NCBI GenBank assembly: GCA_937926145.1
Contig: CALANW010000118.1
Span: forward strand, 1 to 64,000
Direction: 5' to 3'
From: an uncultured Ruminococcus sp.
GTDB lineage: Bacteria > Bacillota > Clostridia > Oscillospirales > Ruminococcaceae
Length of the DNA: 64,000 nt
This document shows positions 42,729 through 51,153 of the stretch, piece by piece (positions within the stretch are counted from its first letter, which is position 1; the number at the start of each line of letters is the position of its first letter). The notes below the pieces were generated by a model. That model was not told the DNA's origin. It did no database searches and saw only the letters and a program-made list of their open reading frames with translations. The translations under genes and the position numbers were made by a program.

Positions 42729-43727
42729 TCAACCAAGCATGGATCTGCCATCATCGCTCGATCTTGGGATAAGCGCGATAGGCTGTATCGACTTCACGCC
42801 CGAAAAAACGGGGACTTCCATATCATTTTCGGCGTAAAAGCCGTCAGCATAGGCACTTATATAATAATCGGCGAAAGGCTTCTCGGTCGGGTCGGGCGTT
42901 TCGGAAAACGAAACGTTCGGCGCAGGCAAAGCCACCGTTTCGGTCGAGCCGCTCTCGTCCGAGATAAGCATTTTCAGCAGGTAAGTTTTGCCGTTTTCCT
43001 TTTTCGTGATAAGAACGACTGCATTTTCGATTGGAACAGCACCGCTGCCCGTTGTGACCTCTGCCTTTATGTAGCCGATGCCGTCTTCATCGGACGTTTC
43101 GTCCTCACCTCCGCTGTATCTCGGTTCAAGAGGGTCGGAAAGGTCGGAGAACTCCTCGGAGTTATAGTTTCCCTGAAAATTTTCGGGTTCGGAAGTCATA
43201 ATATCACGGGGCGAAGTCATTTCGGGACGAAACTCCCCTGCCGACGGCTCATTCCGCCCCCCGTCCGAACCGTTATTGCCCGACATAACTTCATTCACGA
43301 ACCTGTTTTCCATTGACGCCTCGAATTCCTCGCGCATTATATCCTCGGGCGAGGGAAATTTTGAGTTGGTCTTTGGCATCTCCTGCATTTGCGGCGTTTT
43401 CGGCTTCGATTTTACGCTGTCAGCATTTTCCGACATCAATGATGCTGACGTTGGAACTGCTTTGGGGATAATGCTGCGCTCATTTTTGGCAGAAAAAAAC
43501 TCTGCAGCTGCTTTCGGCTTTATCGGCTGAACATTTTGTGCAGATTGTGCAGGCTGAACCGACTTTGGCGGCACTGAACTTTGCACGGAATGCACAGGCT
43601 GAACATTTCTCGGCGGAGATATCGTTTCAGCCGCTCCCCCACCCGTTTTACTGCTCTGTTTGTACATTCGCAGCATTTCTTCCTTATATTTTCGTGCCAT
43701 TGCTTCGATTTGAGCTTTGCTGTCCAT
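42729..43727 (-). CDS. Hypothetical protein with C-terminal carboxypeptidase-regulatory-like domain
   Basis: The 332-residue protein begins with a Lys/Glu helix (MDSKAQIEAMARKYKEEML), followed by a long low-complexity region of Pro, Gln, Val and Ser with repeated VQP/QPV units (about 30-215). The C-terminal ~110 residues (IGYIKAEVTTGSGAVPIENAVVLITKK to IQPIALIPRS) look like a carboxypeptidase-regulatory/beta-sandwich domain. It has no signal peptide. It is first in the row with the SpoIID-like and PGB genes and probably shares their role, which is unknown. Confidence 0.7.
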   Translation of the reverse strand: MDSKAQIEAMARKYKEEMLRMYKQSSKTGGGAAETISPPRNVQPVHSVQSSVPPKSVQPAQSAQNVQPIKPKAAAEFFSAKNERSIIPKAVPTSASLMSENADSVKSKPKTPQMQEMPKTNSKFPSPEDIMREEFEASMENRFVNEVMSGNNGSDGGRNEPSAGEFRPEMTSPRDIMTSEPENFQGNYNSEEFSDLSDPLEPRYSGGEDETSDEDGIGYIKAEVTTGSGAVPIENAVVLITKKENGKTYLLKMLISDESGSTETVALPAPNVSFSETPDPTEKPFADYYISAYADGFYAENDMEVPVFSGVKSIQPIALIPRSSDDGRSMLG

Positions 43728-43779
43728 TTTTATCCTCCTTGAAGTATTATTTTTCCTTTAATTCTATTCATTTGAGGAT

Positions 43780-43813
43780 AAAAAAATACCTCGGAGCTTT
43801 CGTCCGAGGTATA
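43780..43813 (-). terminator. Terminator of pilin gene 1
   Basis: On the minus strand ATACCTCGGA and TCCGAGGTAT form a perfect ten-base-pair stem with a seven-base loop, followed by TTTTTT. It ends the pilin transcript and insulates the peptidoglycan-binding genes. Confidence 0.9.
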
Positions 43814-43828
43814 GAAGATCCAATCGCA

Positions 43829-44311
43829 TTATGGCGCAAGCGGGTGACATCCGAGGGGAACAGAGCCGTTCGTGAAGCGCGCATTTACATCATTATATGA
43901 ATACATTCCCGTGAAGTCAGATGCAGAAAGCGGCTGATCGCTCCATAATGCGTATGAAGCGCCCGTTCCTGCTGTATCTGTCACGAACCCAAAATAGCCT
44001 CTGAAATTTTCACCTACATAATCTGTGATATCGCAGACATCGCCGCTTGTCTGTCCCACACATTCAGCGTCCCCGTCGGCAGAATTAAGAAAAAGCTCAC
44101 CTGCATTGAAAAACTGCCCTGCATTATAGTTATCCGTGATAGCAAGCTGTGCTCCTGAAAAGACAGTCTTGGCATTTGCATTGAATTGTGATATTCTCGA
44201 TTTTTTCACATATCCAAGCATTGATGGCACGAGTATTGCTGCCAGTATACCAATTATCGCAATTACTACGATCAGTTCAATCAATGTAAAACCCTTTGTT
44301 TTTCCCCTCAT
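43829..44311 (-). CDS. Type IV pilin, candidate major or minor
   Basis: The 160-residue prepilin has a short basic leader (MRGKTKG) followed by FTLIELIVVIAIIGILAAI, with Glu5 after the cut site. The C-terminal body has two cysteines near its middle (ECVG and VCDI) and one at the end (GCHPLAP). The start follows AAGGGG. It has its own promoter (44374-44402) and terminator, so it is expressed on its own. The helix segment through VPSMLGYV is the same as in the pilin at 45331, showing a shared origin. Confidence 0.9.
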   Translation of the reverse strand: MRGKTKGFTLIELIVVIAIIGILAAILVPSMLGYVKKSRISQFNANAKTVFSGAQLAITDNYNAGQFFNAGELFLNSADGDAECVGQTSGDVCDITDYVGENFRGYFGFVTDTAGTGASYALWSDQPLSASDFTGMYSYNDVNARFTNGSVPLGCHPLAP

Positions 44312-44373
44312 AGCATTGTCCCCTTCCAAATGTAAAATAATCATATATATTTAACTGAAATTATTATACTTTC

Positions 44374-44402
44374 ATAATATAACAATTTCTATATTTTGTC
44401 AA
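44374..44402 (-). promoter_or_regulatory. Promoter of pilin gene 1
   Basis: TTGACA (44397-44402) and TATTAT (44374-44379) are 17 bases apart on the minus strand, starting transcription near 44367. The leader of about 55 bases holds no riboswitch-like structure. Confidence 0.8.
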
Positions 44403-44435
44403 CAGCAAAGCAAATTTGTAATCAAATTGTAATAT

Positions 44436-45248
44436 TCATTCTTTCCAAATCTCCCAATATCTCAGAATTTCGGGAGAAAACTCATCAAATGCCCACGTTC
44501 TTGCACTTTTTTCGGGATTTGCAGGGTCATTGATGATGAATCCTGTTTTATCATAGCCGCGGATTACAAATGCGTGGCTTCCGAACGTATCACCTTTCAC
44601 GTTCACAATAAGCGGTCTGCCTTTATCAAGAATATCTTTCATTTGCTTTTCATCGGGTTTGCCGTTTCCGCCCTCATCGGGGTCAAAGTTGTAGCTGTTG
44701 TATTTCAGACCGACAGCCTCGCAAATGTTTCCAATCTCGCTGTTCCTTACACCGCCCATAAAACCGCTCGCGCCTAAGTCTTCCGCTACCCTCGAAACCC
44801 TCACGGGATCATAATAGCCGTCACCTGTCAAACCGACATCTACCATTGAAATGCTTACAACTGCGCAGCCGCCCGAAAAGATATATCTACCTCCGATCGT
44901 TTCATACGCCCAACGGTAATCATCCATATAAAAATTCGGAATAGTTCCGCTATCGAGCTCTTCCTCGGTGAACGACATCGTTTTATAATCGTCCTTATGC
45001 TCAACATAATTATAAACCATATCAATAAATTCATCGTTCATATAGTAATAGTCGAGCAATGCCCTGGGGTATTCGTCAACGTGTTCAAGAATATATGCCG
45101 ATCGTTCGTCCGTTTCGGCATTTTCCGCAAGCTTTCCATACTGTTCGTGCAGCTTTTGTTTTTTTTCAACCGGTATGAGCAGGAGCAGCACTGCGACAAC
45201 TGCAAGAATTACCACTATTATTATCATAACCTTCGTTTTTGTTTTCAT
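44436..45248 (-). CDS. C39-like cysteine peptidase, membrane anchored
   Basis: The 270-residue protein has one N-terminal helix (about 7-25, MIIIVVILAVVAVLLLLIP) and an outside domain of the Peptidase_C39_2 type: Cys128 in GGCAVVSISMV, His225 in GSHAFVIRGYD and Asp241 in INDPAN form a likely catalytic triad. It sits between two pilin genes, with a terminator just upstream, so it may be expressed by read-through from the pilin at 45331. Whether it works on pilins, on the wall or on other proteins is unknown. Confidence 0.8.
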   Translation of the reverse strand: MKTKTKVMIIIVVILAVVAVLLLLIPVEKKQKLHEQYGKLAENAETDERSAYILEHVDEYPRALLDYYYMNDEFIDMVYNYVEHKDDYKTMSFTEEELDSGTIPNFYMDDYRWAYETIGGRYIFSGGCAVVSISMVDVGLTGDGYYDPVRVSRVAEDLGASGFMGGVRNSEIGNICEAVGLKYNSYNFDPDEGGNGKPDEKQMKDILDKGRPLIVNVKGDTFGSHAFVIRGYDKTGFIINDPANPEKSARTWAFDEFSPEILRYWEIWKE

Positions 45249-45271
45249 ATTGTCCTCACAAATGACTTTAT

Positions 45272-45303
45272 AAAAAAACAGCAGCAGAAAGGTCTGCTGC
45301 TGT
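45272..45303 (-). terminator. Terminator of pilin gene 2
   Basis: On the minus strand ACAGCAGCAGA and TCTGCTGCTGT form a perfect 11-base-pair stem with a four-base loop, followed by TTTTTTT. It lies 27 bases after the pilin stop, and the C39-like gene starts just after it. Confidence 0.92.
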
Positions 45304-45330
45304 CATTTTCAATTAGTCGCTCAAAGTCGA

Positions 45331-45906
45331 TTACGGATTAGAGCTAGAAGTGCCAAGGGAAGGAGCAGGGTATACACCGTAAATGTTACCAGCCTTAGCG
45401 TCAGACTTCTGATCGCCCTCTGTGATAGCCTTAACATCATCGGAAGATGTCTTAGTGCTGATTACGTTCCAACCCTGTGCTGTTGTTGCATATACAGCAA
45501 CGGAAACAGAGTATGTACCAGGATTGAAGAATGCTCTGCCGTAGCCTGTGAATTCTTCGCCAAGGTAAGCAGCAAGGTCAACGTCAGCATCCTGAGGTGT
45601 GTTATTAACGTTATTCCAAGACACAGGAATAACACCGTTGCTAATTGGGTTATCAGTTGTATTTACTGTGAGGTAACCTTCTGTTTGTGTAGTGCCAGAC
45701 CAAGACCAGTTAGCGATACCGAGCTGTGTAAGAGCGGAAGCACATGCTGTGTGAACCTGCTTAGCACCGGAGTTAGCGGAAGAAATTCTTGCGTTTCTAA
45801 CGTAACCGAGCATAGAAGGTACGAGGATAGCAGCAAGAATACCGATAATCGCAATAACTACGATAAGTTCGATAAGGGTGAAGCCCTTAGTTTTTGAATT
45901 TCTCAT
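45331..45906 (-). CDS. Type IV pilin, probable major subunit
   Basis: The 191-residue prepilin has a short basic leader (MRNSKTKG) and FTLIELIVVIAIIGILAAI with Glu5. The body is rich in Thr, Ser, Asn and Gly, with one Cys near 45. The ATG lies eight bases after AAAGGAGG, the strongest site among the pilin genes, and a strong terminator follows. A small hairpin (AAAACCG and CGGTTTT, 45949-45969) lies in the leader before it and may protect its mRNA. These features suggest high expression. Confidence 0.88.
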   Translation of the reverse strand: MRNSKTKGFTLIELIVVIAIIGILAAILVPSMLGYVRNARISSANSGAKQVHTACASALTQLGIANWSWSGTTQTEGYLTVNTTDNPISNGVIPVSWNNVNNTPQDADVDLAAYLGEEFTGYGRAFFNPGTYSVSVAVYATTAQGWNVISTKTSSDDVKAITEGDQKSDAKAGNIYGVYPAPSLGTSSSNP

Positions 45907-45977
45907 GTGGAAATTCCTCCTTTTCAATATTTAAAATGTTTTTTTATTAAAACCGAACCATGCGGTTTTATACGTTA

Positions 45978-46775
45978 TTAAGTGTAGGAAACAGTTGTGG
46001 AATTCTCAATATCCGCATACAACGGATAATATCCAACTGCTGTTCCTGCGGCTTTTCCGAGGAACGTGCCGTCATCAAGAGTTTTTCCGGAATATATTCT
46101 CTTCTGTGAATAAATGTCCTCGCAGAAAGGAATCCTTCCGTTTGAAGCAGTCATAATGTTTGTGCTGCCTGAACTTTTTGTCTTGAACATTGGAACAAAA
46201 TCAGCAATACCGTTTGCTGAATTCTCGACTCTTTCATAGTCTTCGGCGAAGACCACACTGTCAACTATCCAATCTTCCATATCGATAGCTGCATAAACAT
46301 AACCTGTAAAGTCCATTGCGAGGTTATCGGTCAGATACTTCGCAAGCTTACGGAATTTCTTCTCCGTATTGGTCGTTGCCGATGCTGCATCCGGATAATT
46401 GTATGAAAGAGTTGCTGTTGTTGTTCCATCATTAATAACAAGACTATGCGAACTTGTCATTATTCCGTTATCCATTACAAAACTCAAGGTAACATATTTG
46501 GAAAATGTTCCGCCTGCACCGTATGTAGTCGGGTCAAGCAAATCGCTTTCCTGCTTTATCTCTATCTGTATGAGTGCATTCTGAACGCTTGTATAAACGG
46601 TCTGTGCTTTATCTCTTGCTGTTTCAAGCCTTGAATCACGCACAAGTCCCGTTGTAAGTATTGAGATCATTCCTGCAAGTATTGCAAGTATCGCAATAAC
46701 GATCAGAAGCTCGATGAGGGTAAAGCCCTTTAAGCTTTTTGCGGAGGACTTACCGCAGTTTTTATTACTGTCCAT
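45978..46775 (-). CDS. Type IV prepilin-like protein
   Basis: The 265-residue protein has a 16-residue leader (MDSNKNCGKSSAKSLKG) and the prepilin motif FTLIELLIVIAILAILAGM. The C-terminal body is longer than in the other pilins and may form an adhesive or tip subunit. It starts from ATG after AGGAGG and is the first gene after the promoter at 46833-46861; the pilin at 45331 follows 71 bases later. Confidence 0.85.
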   Translation of the reverse strand: MDSNKNCGKSSAKSLKGFTLIELLIVIAILAILAGMISILTTGLVRDSRLETARDKAQTVYTSVQNALIQIEIKQESDLLDPTTYGAGGTFSKYVTLSFVMDNGIMTSSHSLVINDGTTTATLSYNYPDAASATTNTEKKFRKLAKYLTDNLAMDFTGYVYAAIDMEDWIVDSVVFAEDYERVENSANGIADFVPMFKTKSSGSTNIMTASNGRIPFCEDIYSQKRIYSGKTLDDGTFLGKAAGTAVGYYPLYADIENSTTVSYT

Positions 46776-47086
46776 TGGGATCTCCTCCTAATAAGTTTCA
46801 CACATTTTATGTAGTGTTCTCTTACTGTTATTATTATATAGCGCGAGTATCTTTTTGTCAATAGATTTTGTAATATTTCTGCACTAAAAAAGTGAATTTG
46901 TGTATAATTTCTTTTTATCACTAAAATTGTGATTATTTTTTGCCATTTTGACTAAATTATTAATAAACACAAACGTTTTCTTATACTCTCGGTAAAATGC
47001 ATATAAGTTCTGCCAAAGTATGCACTTTTTTGTTGAAAACGTTTATGTAAAATCACACTTTTTTCTTCGGCATAACTTTTTTATTA
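46776..47086. promoter_or_regulatory. Region between pilT and the pilin genes, with pilin promoter
   Basis: On the minus strand TTGACA (46856-46861) and TATAAT (46833-46838) are 17 bases apart and drive the pilin genes with a 50-base leader. The rest (46862-47086) is AT-rich with long A and T tracts and a repeated AAACGTTTT-like motif at 46970-46980 and 47036-47045 that could bind a regulator. No gene is visible. Confidence 0.75.
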
Positions 47087-48214
47087 TCAGAAGCGGTTCA
47101 TACCGGGAGCGCCGCCTGCACCCTTGAGGTAACGCTCATATTCAGCGATATCAAGGCTCTTTTCACGGGCATTTGCGTCTGTGATAACGCCGTCCTTAAC
47201 AAGTCGTGCAAGCTCCTGATCGAGGCAGACCATTCCTTCTTTTTTACCTGTCTGGATAGCTGTCTGGATAAGATGTACCTTGTTGTCACGAACCATTGCC
47301 TTAACGGCATCGGTAGCGTTAAGAATTTCGAGAGCCGCAACACGTCCCGTACCGTCAGCCTTAGGGATAAGGGTCTGGGCGATGATACCTACGAGAACTG
47401 TTGCGAGCTGTGAACGGATCTGGTTCTGCTGATGTGCAGGGAAAACGTCGATGATACGGTTGATAGTATCGGCTGCACACGTTGTATGAAGTGTGGACAT
47501 TACAAGGTGTCCCGTTTCAGCGGCGGTAACAGCGGCGTTAATGGTTTCAAAGTCTCTCATTTCTCCGACGAGGATAACGTCAGGGTCTTCACGGAGTGCG
47601 GCACGGAGGGACATTGCAAACGATTCAACGTCGTCGCCGATCTCTCTCTGGTTTACCATACAGCGCTTATGCTCGTGAACGTACTCGATAGGGTCTTCAA
47701 CGGTGATGATATGCGCCGAACGGTTGATATTTACATAGTCGATCATAGCTGCGAGGGTCGTAGATTTACCTGAACCTGTAGGACCTGTTACAAGGATAAG
47801 TCCACGGGGACGCATTGCAAATTCGCCGAGGATAGGAGGAAGATCGAGGTCAGCAAGGGACGGAATATCGTTTCTGAGAAGACGGATAGAGATAGCCGTG
47901 TTGCCCTTCTGGTGGTAAACATTGACTCTGTGACGGTAGCCTCTCTTTGTAACGTACGAGAAGTCGGTATCGACCTTGTTCTTGATATTTTCAAGCTGTC
48001 TGCCGTTTGTCATCTGTTCAACGATCTTCATGATAGCGGCTTCGGTCATCTCGGGGTAAGATGCAAGTCTGCGGAGCGAGCCGTGAAGACGAACTACAGG
48101 CGCGATCTTCGTTGTGAAATGCACGTCGGAGCAGCCGAGAACTCGAGCTTCGTCAAGAATTTTGTTGATGTTGATGACTACTTTTTCGGGAGCTTTGGTT
48201 TCCATTTCTGCCAT
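47087..48214 (-). CDS. pilT: Twitching motility ATPase PilT
   Basis: PilT is the hexameric ATPase that retracts type IV pili. The 375-residue protein has Walker A GPTGSGKST, the Asp box (HIITVEDPIEYVH), Walker B (DPDVILVGEMRD), the His box (TGHLVMSTLHTT) and AIRNLIRE-like C-terminal residues (KAMVRDNKVHLIQTAI). The ATG is chosen over a TTG three codons upstream because it sits nine to ten bases after AAAGGA. It follows pilB by 53 bases. Its presence suggests retraction and twitching. Confidence 0.96.
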   Translation of the reverse strand: MAEMETKAPEKVVININKILDEARVLGCSDVHFTTKIAPVVRLHGSLRRLASYPEMTEAAIMKIVEQMTNGRQLENIKNKVDTDFSYVTKRGYRHRVNVYHQKGNTAISIRLLRNDIPSLADLDLPPILGEFAMRPRGLILVTGPTGSGKSTTLAAMIDYVNINRSAHIITVEDPIEYVHEHKRCMVNQREIGDDVESFAMSLRAALREDPDVILVGEMRDFETINAAVTAAETGHLVMSTLHTTCAADTINRIIDVFPAHQQNQIRSQLATVLVGIIAQTLIPKADGTGRVAALEILNATDAVKAMVRDNKVHLIQTAIQTGKKEGMVCLDQELARLVKDGVITDANAREKSLDIAEYERYLKGAGGAPGMNRF

Positions 48215-48267
48215 TTGATTCAATTCCTTTCAAGATTATATGTTTGAAAAATATATAATAGTATATT

Positions 48268-49956
48268 TTATACTGCGTATGTAACTCTGACGAGTTCGTC
48301 CATTGTGGTCTTGCCCTGCTGAACGAGTTCCGAAACGTTGTCACGGAGGAGCTTTGTACCCTGCTTAGCTGCGAGTGCTGCGATAGCGTCGGTCTTGCCG
48401 CCGTTCGCGATAAGGCTGCTCATTTCCGTTGTGCAGGTGAGAACTTCATGGATAGCGGTACGTCCCGTGTAACCCGTGTTATTGCACTTCGGGCAGCCGC
48501 AGGCATCATAAATAGTGATAGGTGCGCTGATTCCCATAAGTTCGTCCTCTTCGGGGGTAGACATACGCGGCGTACGGCAGTCTTCGCATATCTTTTTAAC
48601 AAGTCGCTGTGCAACGATACCGATAAGCGAAGTAGCGACCATGTACGGTGCAACGCCCATATCCACAAGACGGGTAACGGTCGATGCGGAGTCGTTTGTA
48701 TGGAGTGTCGAGAGAACCATATGACCGGTGATAGCAGCTCTGATAGCGATCTCGGCTGTTTCCTGGTCACGCATTTCACCGATCATTACGATATCAGGGT
48801 CCTGACGGAGGATAGAACGGAGGGCAGCGGAGAATGTCATACCTGCCTTAGCGTTTACCTGACACTGATTGATGCCTTCGATATCTTTTTCGACAGGGTC
48901 TTCGACCGTAACTACGTTTACGTTAGGCTTTGCAAGCTCACCGAGAGCGGCATAAAGGGTGGTTGTTTTACCTGAACCTGTAGGTCCTGTTACGAGCATA
49001 ACGCCCTGCGGAACTTTGATAAGTTTTGAGAATCTCTGATAGTTATAATCGGTCATACCGAGGTCTGTGATCTTACGGAGGGCAACGTTACCCGTTGAAA
49101 GGATACGGATAACGACCTTTTCGCCGTTTACCATCGGGAGGTTAGATACACGGACGTCGAGCGTTGTTCCGTCAACGACCTGCGAGAAACGTCCGTCCTG
49201 CGGCACACGCTTTTCCGCGATGTTCATACCGCTTATGATCTTAAGTCTTGTAACGAGTGCATTATGTACAACGTTTGAAACGTTCATAAGCTCGATAAGG
49301 TCGCCGTTAACTCTGATACGGATACGGGTAAAGGTCTTGAACGGCTCGATATGAATATCCGTTGCGCCTGCACGGAACGAGTTTTCAACGATAGTCGTTG
49401 CGAGTTTAACGATAGGAGCGTTGTCGATTCTGTCTGCGGATTCGTCATCGACGCCGTTGAGGTCATCATCGGCGAACTGGCTCGTAACGCTGTCGAGGAT
49501 AGCGCCCGTGTTCTGCATCGAATAGCATTTGCCGATAGCCTTTGTGATAGCTTCCTTTGTTGCGAGGACAGGAACAACGTCCATTCCCGTTGAAACCTTG
49601 ATATCTTCAAAAATATAGAAGTTTACAGGGTCGTGCGAAGCAACGGTAAGTCTTTTGCCTGTTACCTTTATAGCAATAATAGTATGCTTCTTTGCGAGCG
49701 CTTCCGGTATCTTCTTAACGGCTTCGATGTCGATGTTGACTTCGGGGTCGTTAAGGTCAACGAACGGAACGTTGAGCTTCTTTGCGAGGATCTGTGCGAA
49801 CTGAACGTCGGTAACGTATCCAAGCTGGATAACATAATCGCCGAAGAATTTACCGGGGACATTTTCCTCTTTCTTAACGTCAAGAACGTGCTGGAGCTGT
49901 TCTTCGGTAATTACGCCCTCATTGACCATATATTGTCCTATTGGGATATTCTTCAT
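48268..49956 (-). CDS. pilB: Type IV pilus assembly ATPase PilB
   Basis: PilB (562 residues) powers pilus extension. It has an N-terminal MshEN-like pair of segments (about 4-75: IPIGQYMVNEGVITEEQLQHVL and FFGDYVIQLGYVTDVQFAQIL), a central RecA-like ATPase with Walker A GPTGSGKTTTLYA and Walker B DPDIVMIGEMRD, and the zinc site CEDC with CGCPKC. The MshEN motif usually starts with RLG; here the first copy reads PIG and lacks that Arg. The ATG follows GGAGAA. It is first of the pilB-pilT transcript. Confidence 0.96.
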   Translation of the reverse strand: MKNIPIGQYMVNEGVITEEQLQHVLDVKKEENVPGKFFGDYVIQLGYVTDVQFAQILAKKLNVPFVDLNDPEVNIDIEAVKKIPEALAKKHTIIAIKVTGKRLTVASHDPVNFYIFEDIKVSTGMDVVPVLATKEAITKAIGKCYSMQNTGAILDSVTSQFADDDLNGVDDESADRIDNAPIVKLATTIVENSFRAGATDIHIEPFKTFTRIRIRVNGDLIELMNVSNVVHNALVTRLKIISGMNIAEKRVPQDGRFSQVVDGTTLDVRVSNLPMVNGEKVVIRILSTGNVALRKITDLGMTDYNYQRFSKLIKVPQGVMLVTGPTGSGKTTTLYAALGELAKPNVNVVTVEDPVEKDIEGINQCQVNAKAGMTFSAALRSILRQDPDIVMIGEMRDQETAEIAIRAAITGHMVLSTLHTNDSASTVTRLVDMGVAPYMVATSLIGIVAQRLVKKICEDCRTPRMSTPEEDELMGISAPITIYDACGCPKCNNTGYTGRTAIHEVLTCTTEMSSLIANGGKTDAIAALAAKQGTKLLRDNVSELVQQGKTTMDELVRVTYAV

Positions 49957-50021
49957 ATATATTCTCCGTTTCTCCGTGACTAATTTTTGTGCCGCTCACG
50001 GTGCGGATTTTAAAATTGCTA

Positions 50022-50063
50022 TTGAAAAATTTAAAATTATATGTTAAGATATTGTTTAAGCAA
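50022..50063. promoter_or_regulatory. Overlapping divergent promoters of pilB and pilD
   Basis: On the plus strand TTGAAA (50022-50027) and TAAGAT (50045-50050), spaced by 17, face pilD. On the minus strand TTGCTT (50058-50063) and TATAAT (50036-50041), spaced by 16, face pilB. The boxes interleave, so RNA polymerase can hold only one at a time. Confidence 0.65.
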
Positions 50064-50096
50064 ATATCAAATTTTCACTGTAAAGGAGTTTTGCAA

Positions 50097-51104
50097 ATGA
50101 ACATTGCCTTTGCCGCATCAGAAATGATCGGCTTGCAGATCGGTATCTATGTAATGGTGTTCCTTTTCGGGATCACGATCGGAAGCTTCCTGAACGTCTG
50201 CATATTCAGGCTTCCTGAGGGCGAATCGCTCATCAAACGGAATTCGCACTGTATGACCTGCGGCGCGGAGATAAAGCGATATGATCTTATCCCGCTTTTC
50301 AGCTGGCTCATACTCGGGGGAAAATGCCGTTCCTGCGGAGCGAAGATATCGGGAAGATATCCGCTTGTCGAAGGATTGACGGGTGTGCTTTTCGTACTGG
50401 TCTACACACAGTATGATCTTATCACCGACGGACTTATTTATCCTGCTGTTGTGTGTCTTTTCATTGCAGGCATCATCGTTATCGGATTTGAGGATTTTGA
50501 TACGCAGGAAATGTCGGTATGTGTGCTTGTTTATCTCGGCATTGAAGCTTTTCTGACGAGAGTTCTTTCGGTGCTTCTTCCGACTGCATTCAGAGGAAAC
50601 GATGTTCCGCTCGTTGACGGTATCATCGGACTTTTTGCAGTAAGCGTTCCGCTTCTTCTCATCGGTTTCGTGTTCACGCCGCTTATTTACATATTATTTA
50701 TAAGTGAAGATCACAAAACTGTAAGAAAGCTGAAAAAACGTCTTGCAAAAGAGAAGCTGAGCGAAAAGGAAGCCGAAAAACTGACCAAGCTTCTTAATGA
50801 AACTCTTGAAAAGATCAAGGAAAAAGGCCCTGTTTACGGATTTGGAATGGGCGATATACTGTTTATGGCTGCAGGCGGCTTGATGTTCGGCTGGAAAGCA
50901 GCTGTTGTAGCGCTTTTCATCGCAATAATCATCGGAGCGGTCGCTGCCGTTGTTATCAAGATCAAAAACAAGGACAAAGAGGACGCTGACAACGCATTCG
51001 CGTTCGGTCCGTGCCTTGCAGTGGGACTTGTCTGTGCATCATTCTTCGGAACGAAGCTTTTCGATATGTACTGGACTGCTATGACTGTTCCGCACGTTAT
51101 GTGA
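50097..51104 (+). CDS. pilD: Prepilin peptidase PilD
   Basis: PilD cleaves prepilins after the Gly before Phe1 and N-methylates the new end. The 335-residue membrane protein has the N-terminal GSFLNVCIFRLP, the CxxC...CxxC zinc site (Cys52, 55, 77, 80), the first catalytic Asp region FEDFDTQEMS and the second, GMGD (GFGMGDILFMAAGG). A Lys/Glu-rich stretch of about 45 residues (HKTVRKLKKRLAKEKLSE...) sits before GMGD and is longer than in model enzymes. The start at MNIAFAA follows AAAGGAG. It is the only plus-strand gene of the pilus locus. Confidence 0.95.
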   Translation: MNIAFAASEMIGLQIGIYVMVFLFGITIGSFLNVCIFRLPEGESLIKRNSHCMTCGAEIKRYDLIPLFSWLILGGKCRSCGAKISGRYPLVEGLTGVLFVLVYTQYDLITDGLIYPAVVCLFIAGIIVIGFEDFDTQEMSVCVLVYLGIEAFLTRVLSVLLPTAFRGNDVPLVDGIIGLFAVSVPLLLIGFVFTPLIYILFISEDHKTVRKLKKRLAKEKLSEKEAEKLTKLLNETLEKIKEKGPVYGFGMGDILFMAAGGLMFGWKAAVVALFIAIIIGAVAAVVIKIKNKDKEDADNAFAFGPCLAVGLVCASFFGTKLFDMYWTAMTVPHVM

Positions 51105-51120
51105 TTTGACCGATCATATC

Positions 51121-51153
51121 GGGGGTGTGCTTATGCGCACCCCCGAATTTTTT
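51121..51153 (+). terminator. Terminator of pilD
   Basis: GGGGGTGTGC and GCGCACCCCC form a ten-base-pair stem (one G-T pair) with loop TTAT, followed by GAA and TTTTTT. The T-tract overlaps the stop codon of the convergent minor pilin gene. Confidence 0.92.

Noticed and set aside
44436..45248. ABC-type bacteriocin exporter peptidase
   Set aside because: The C39-like protein has no ABC transporter domains and no small double-glycine peptide gene is nearby.
45949..45969. Terminator between the prepilin at 45978 and the pilin at 45331
   Set aside because: The hairpin has no T-tract on the minus strand (AATAAAAAAAC follows), so it is more likely a stability element than a terminator.
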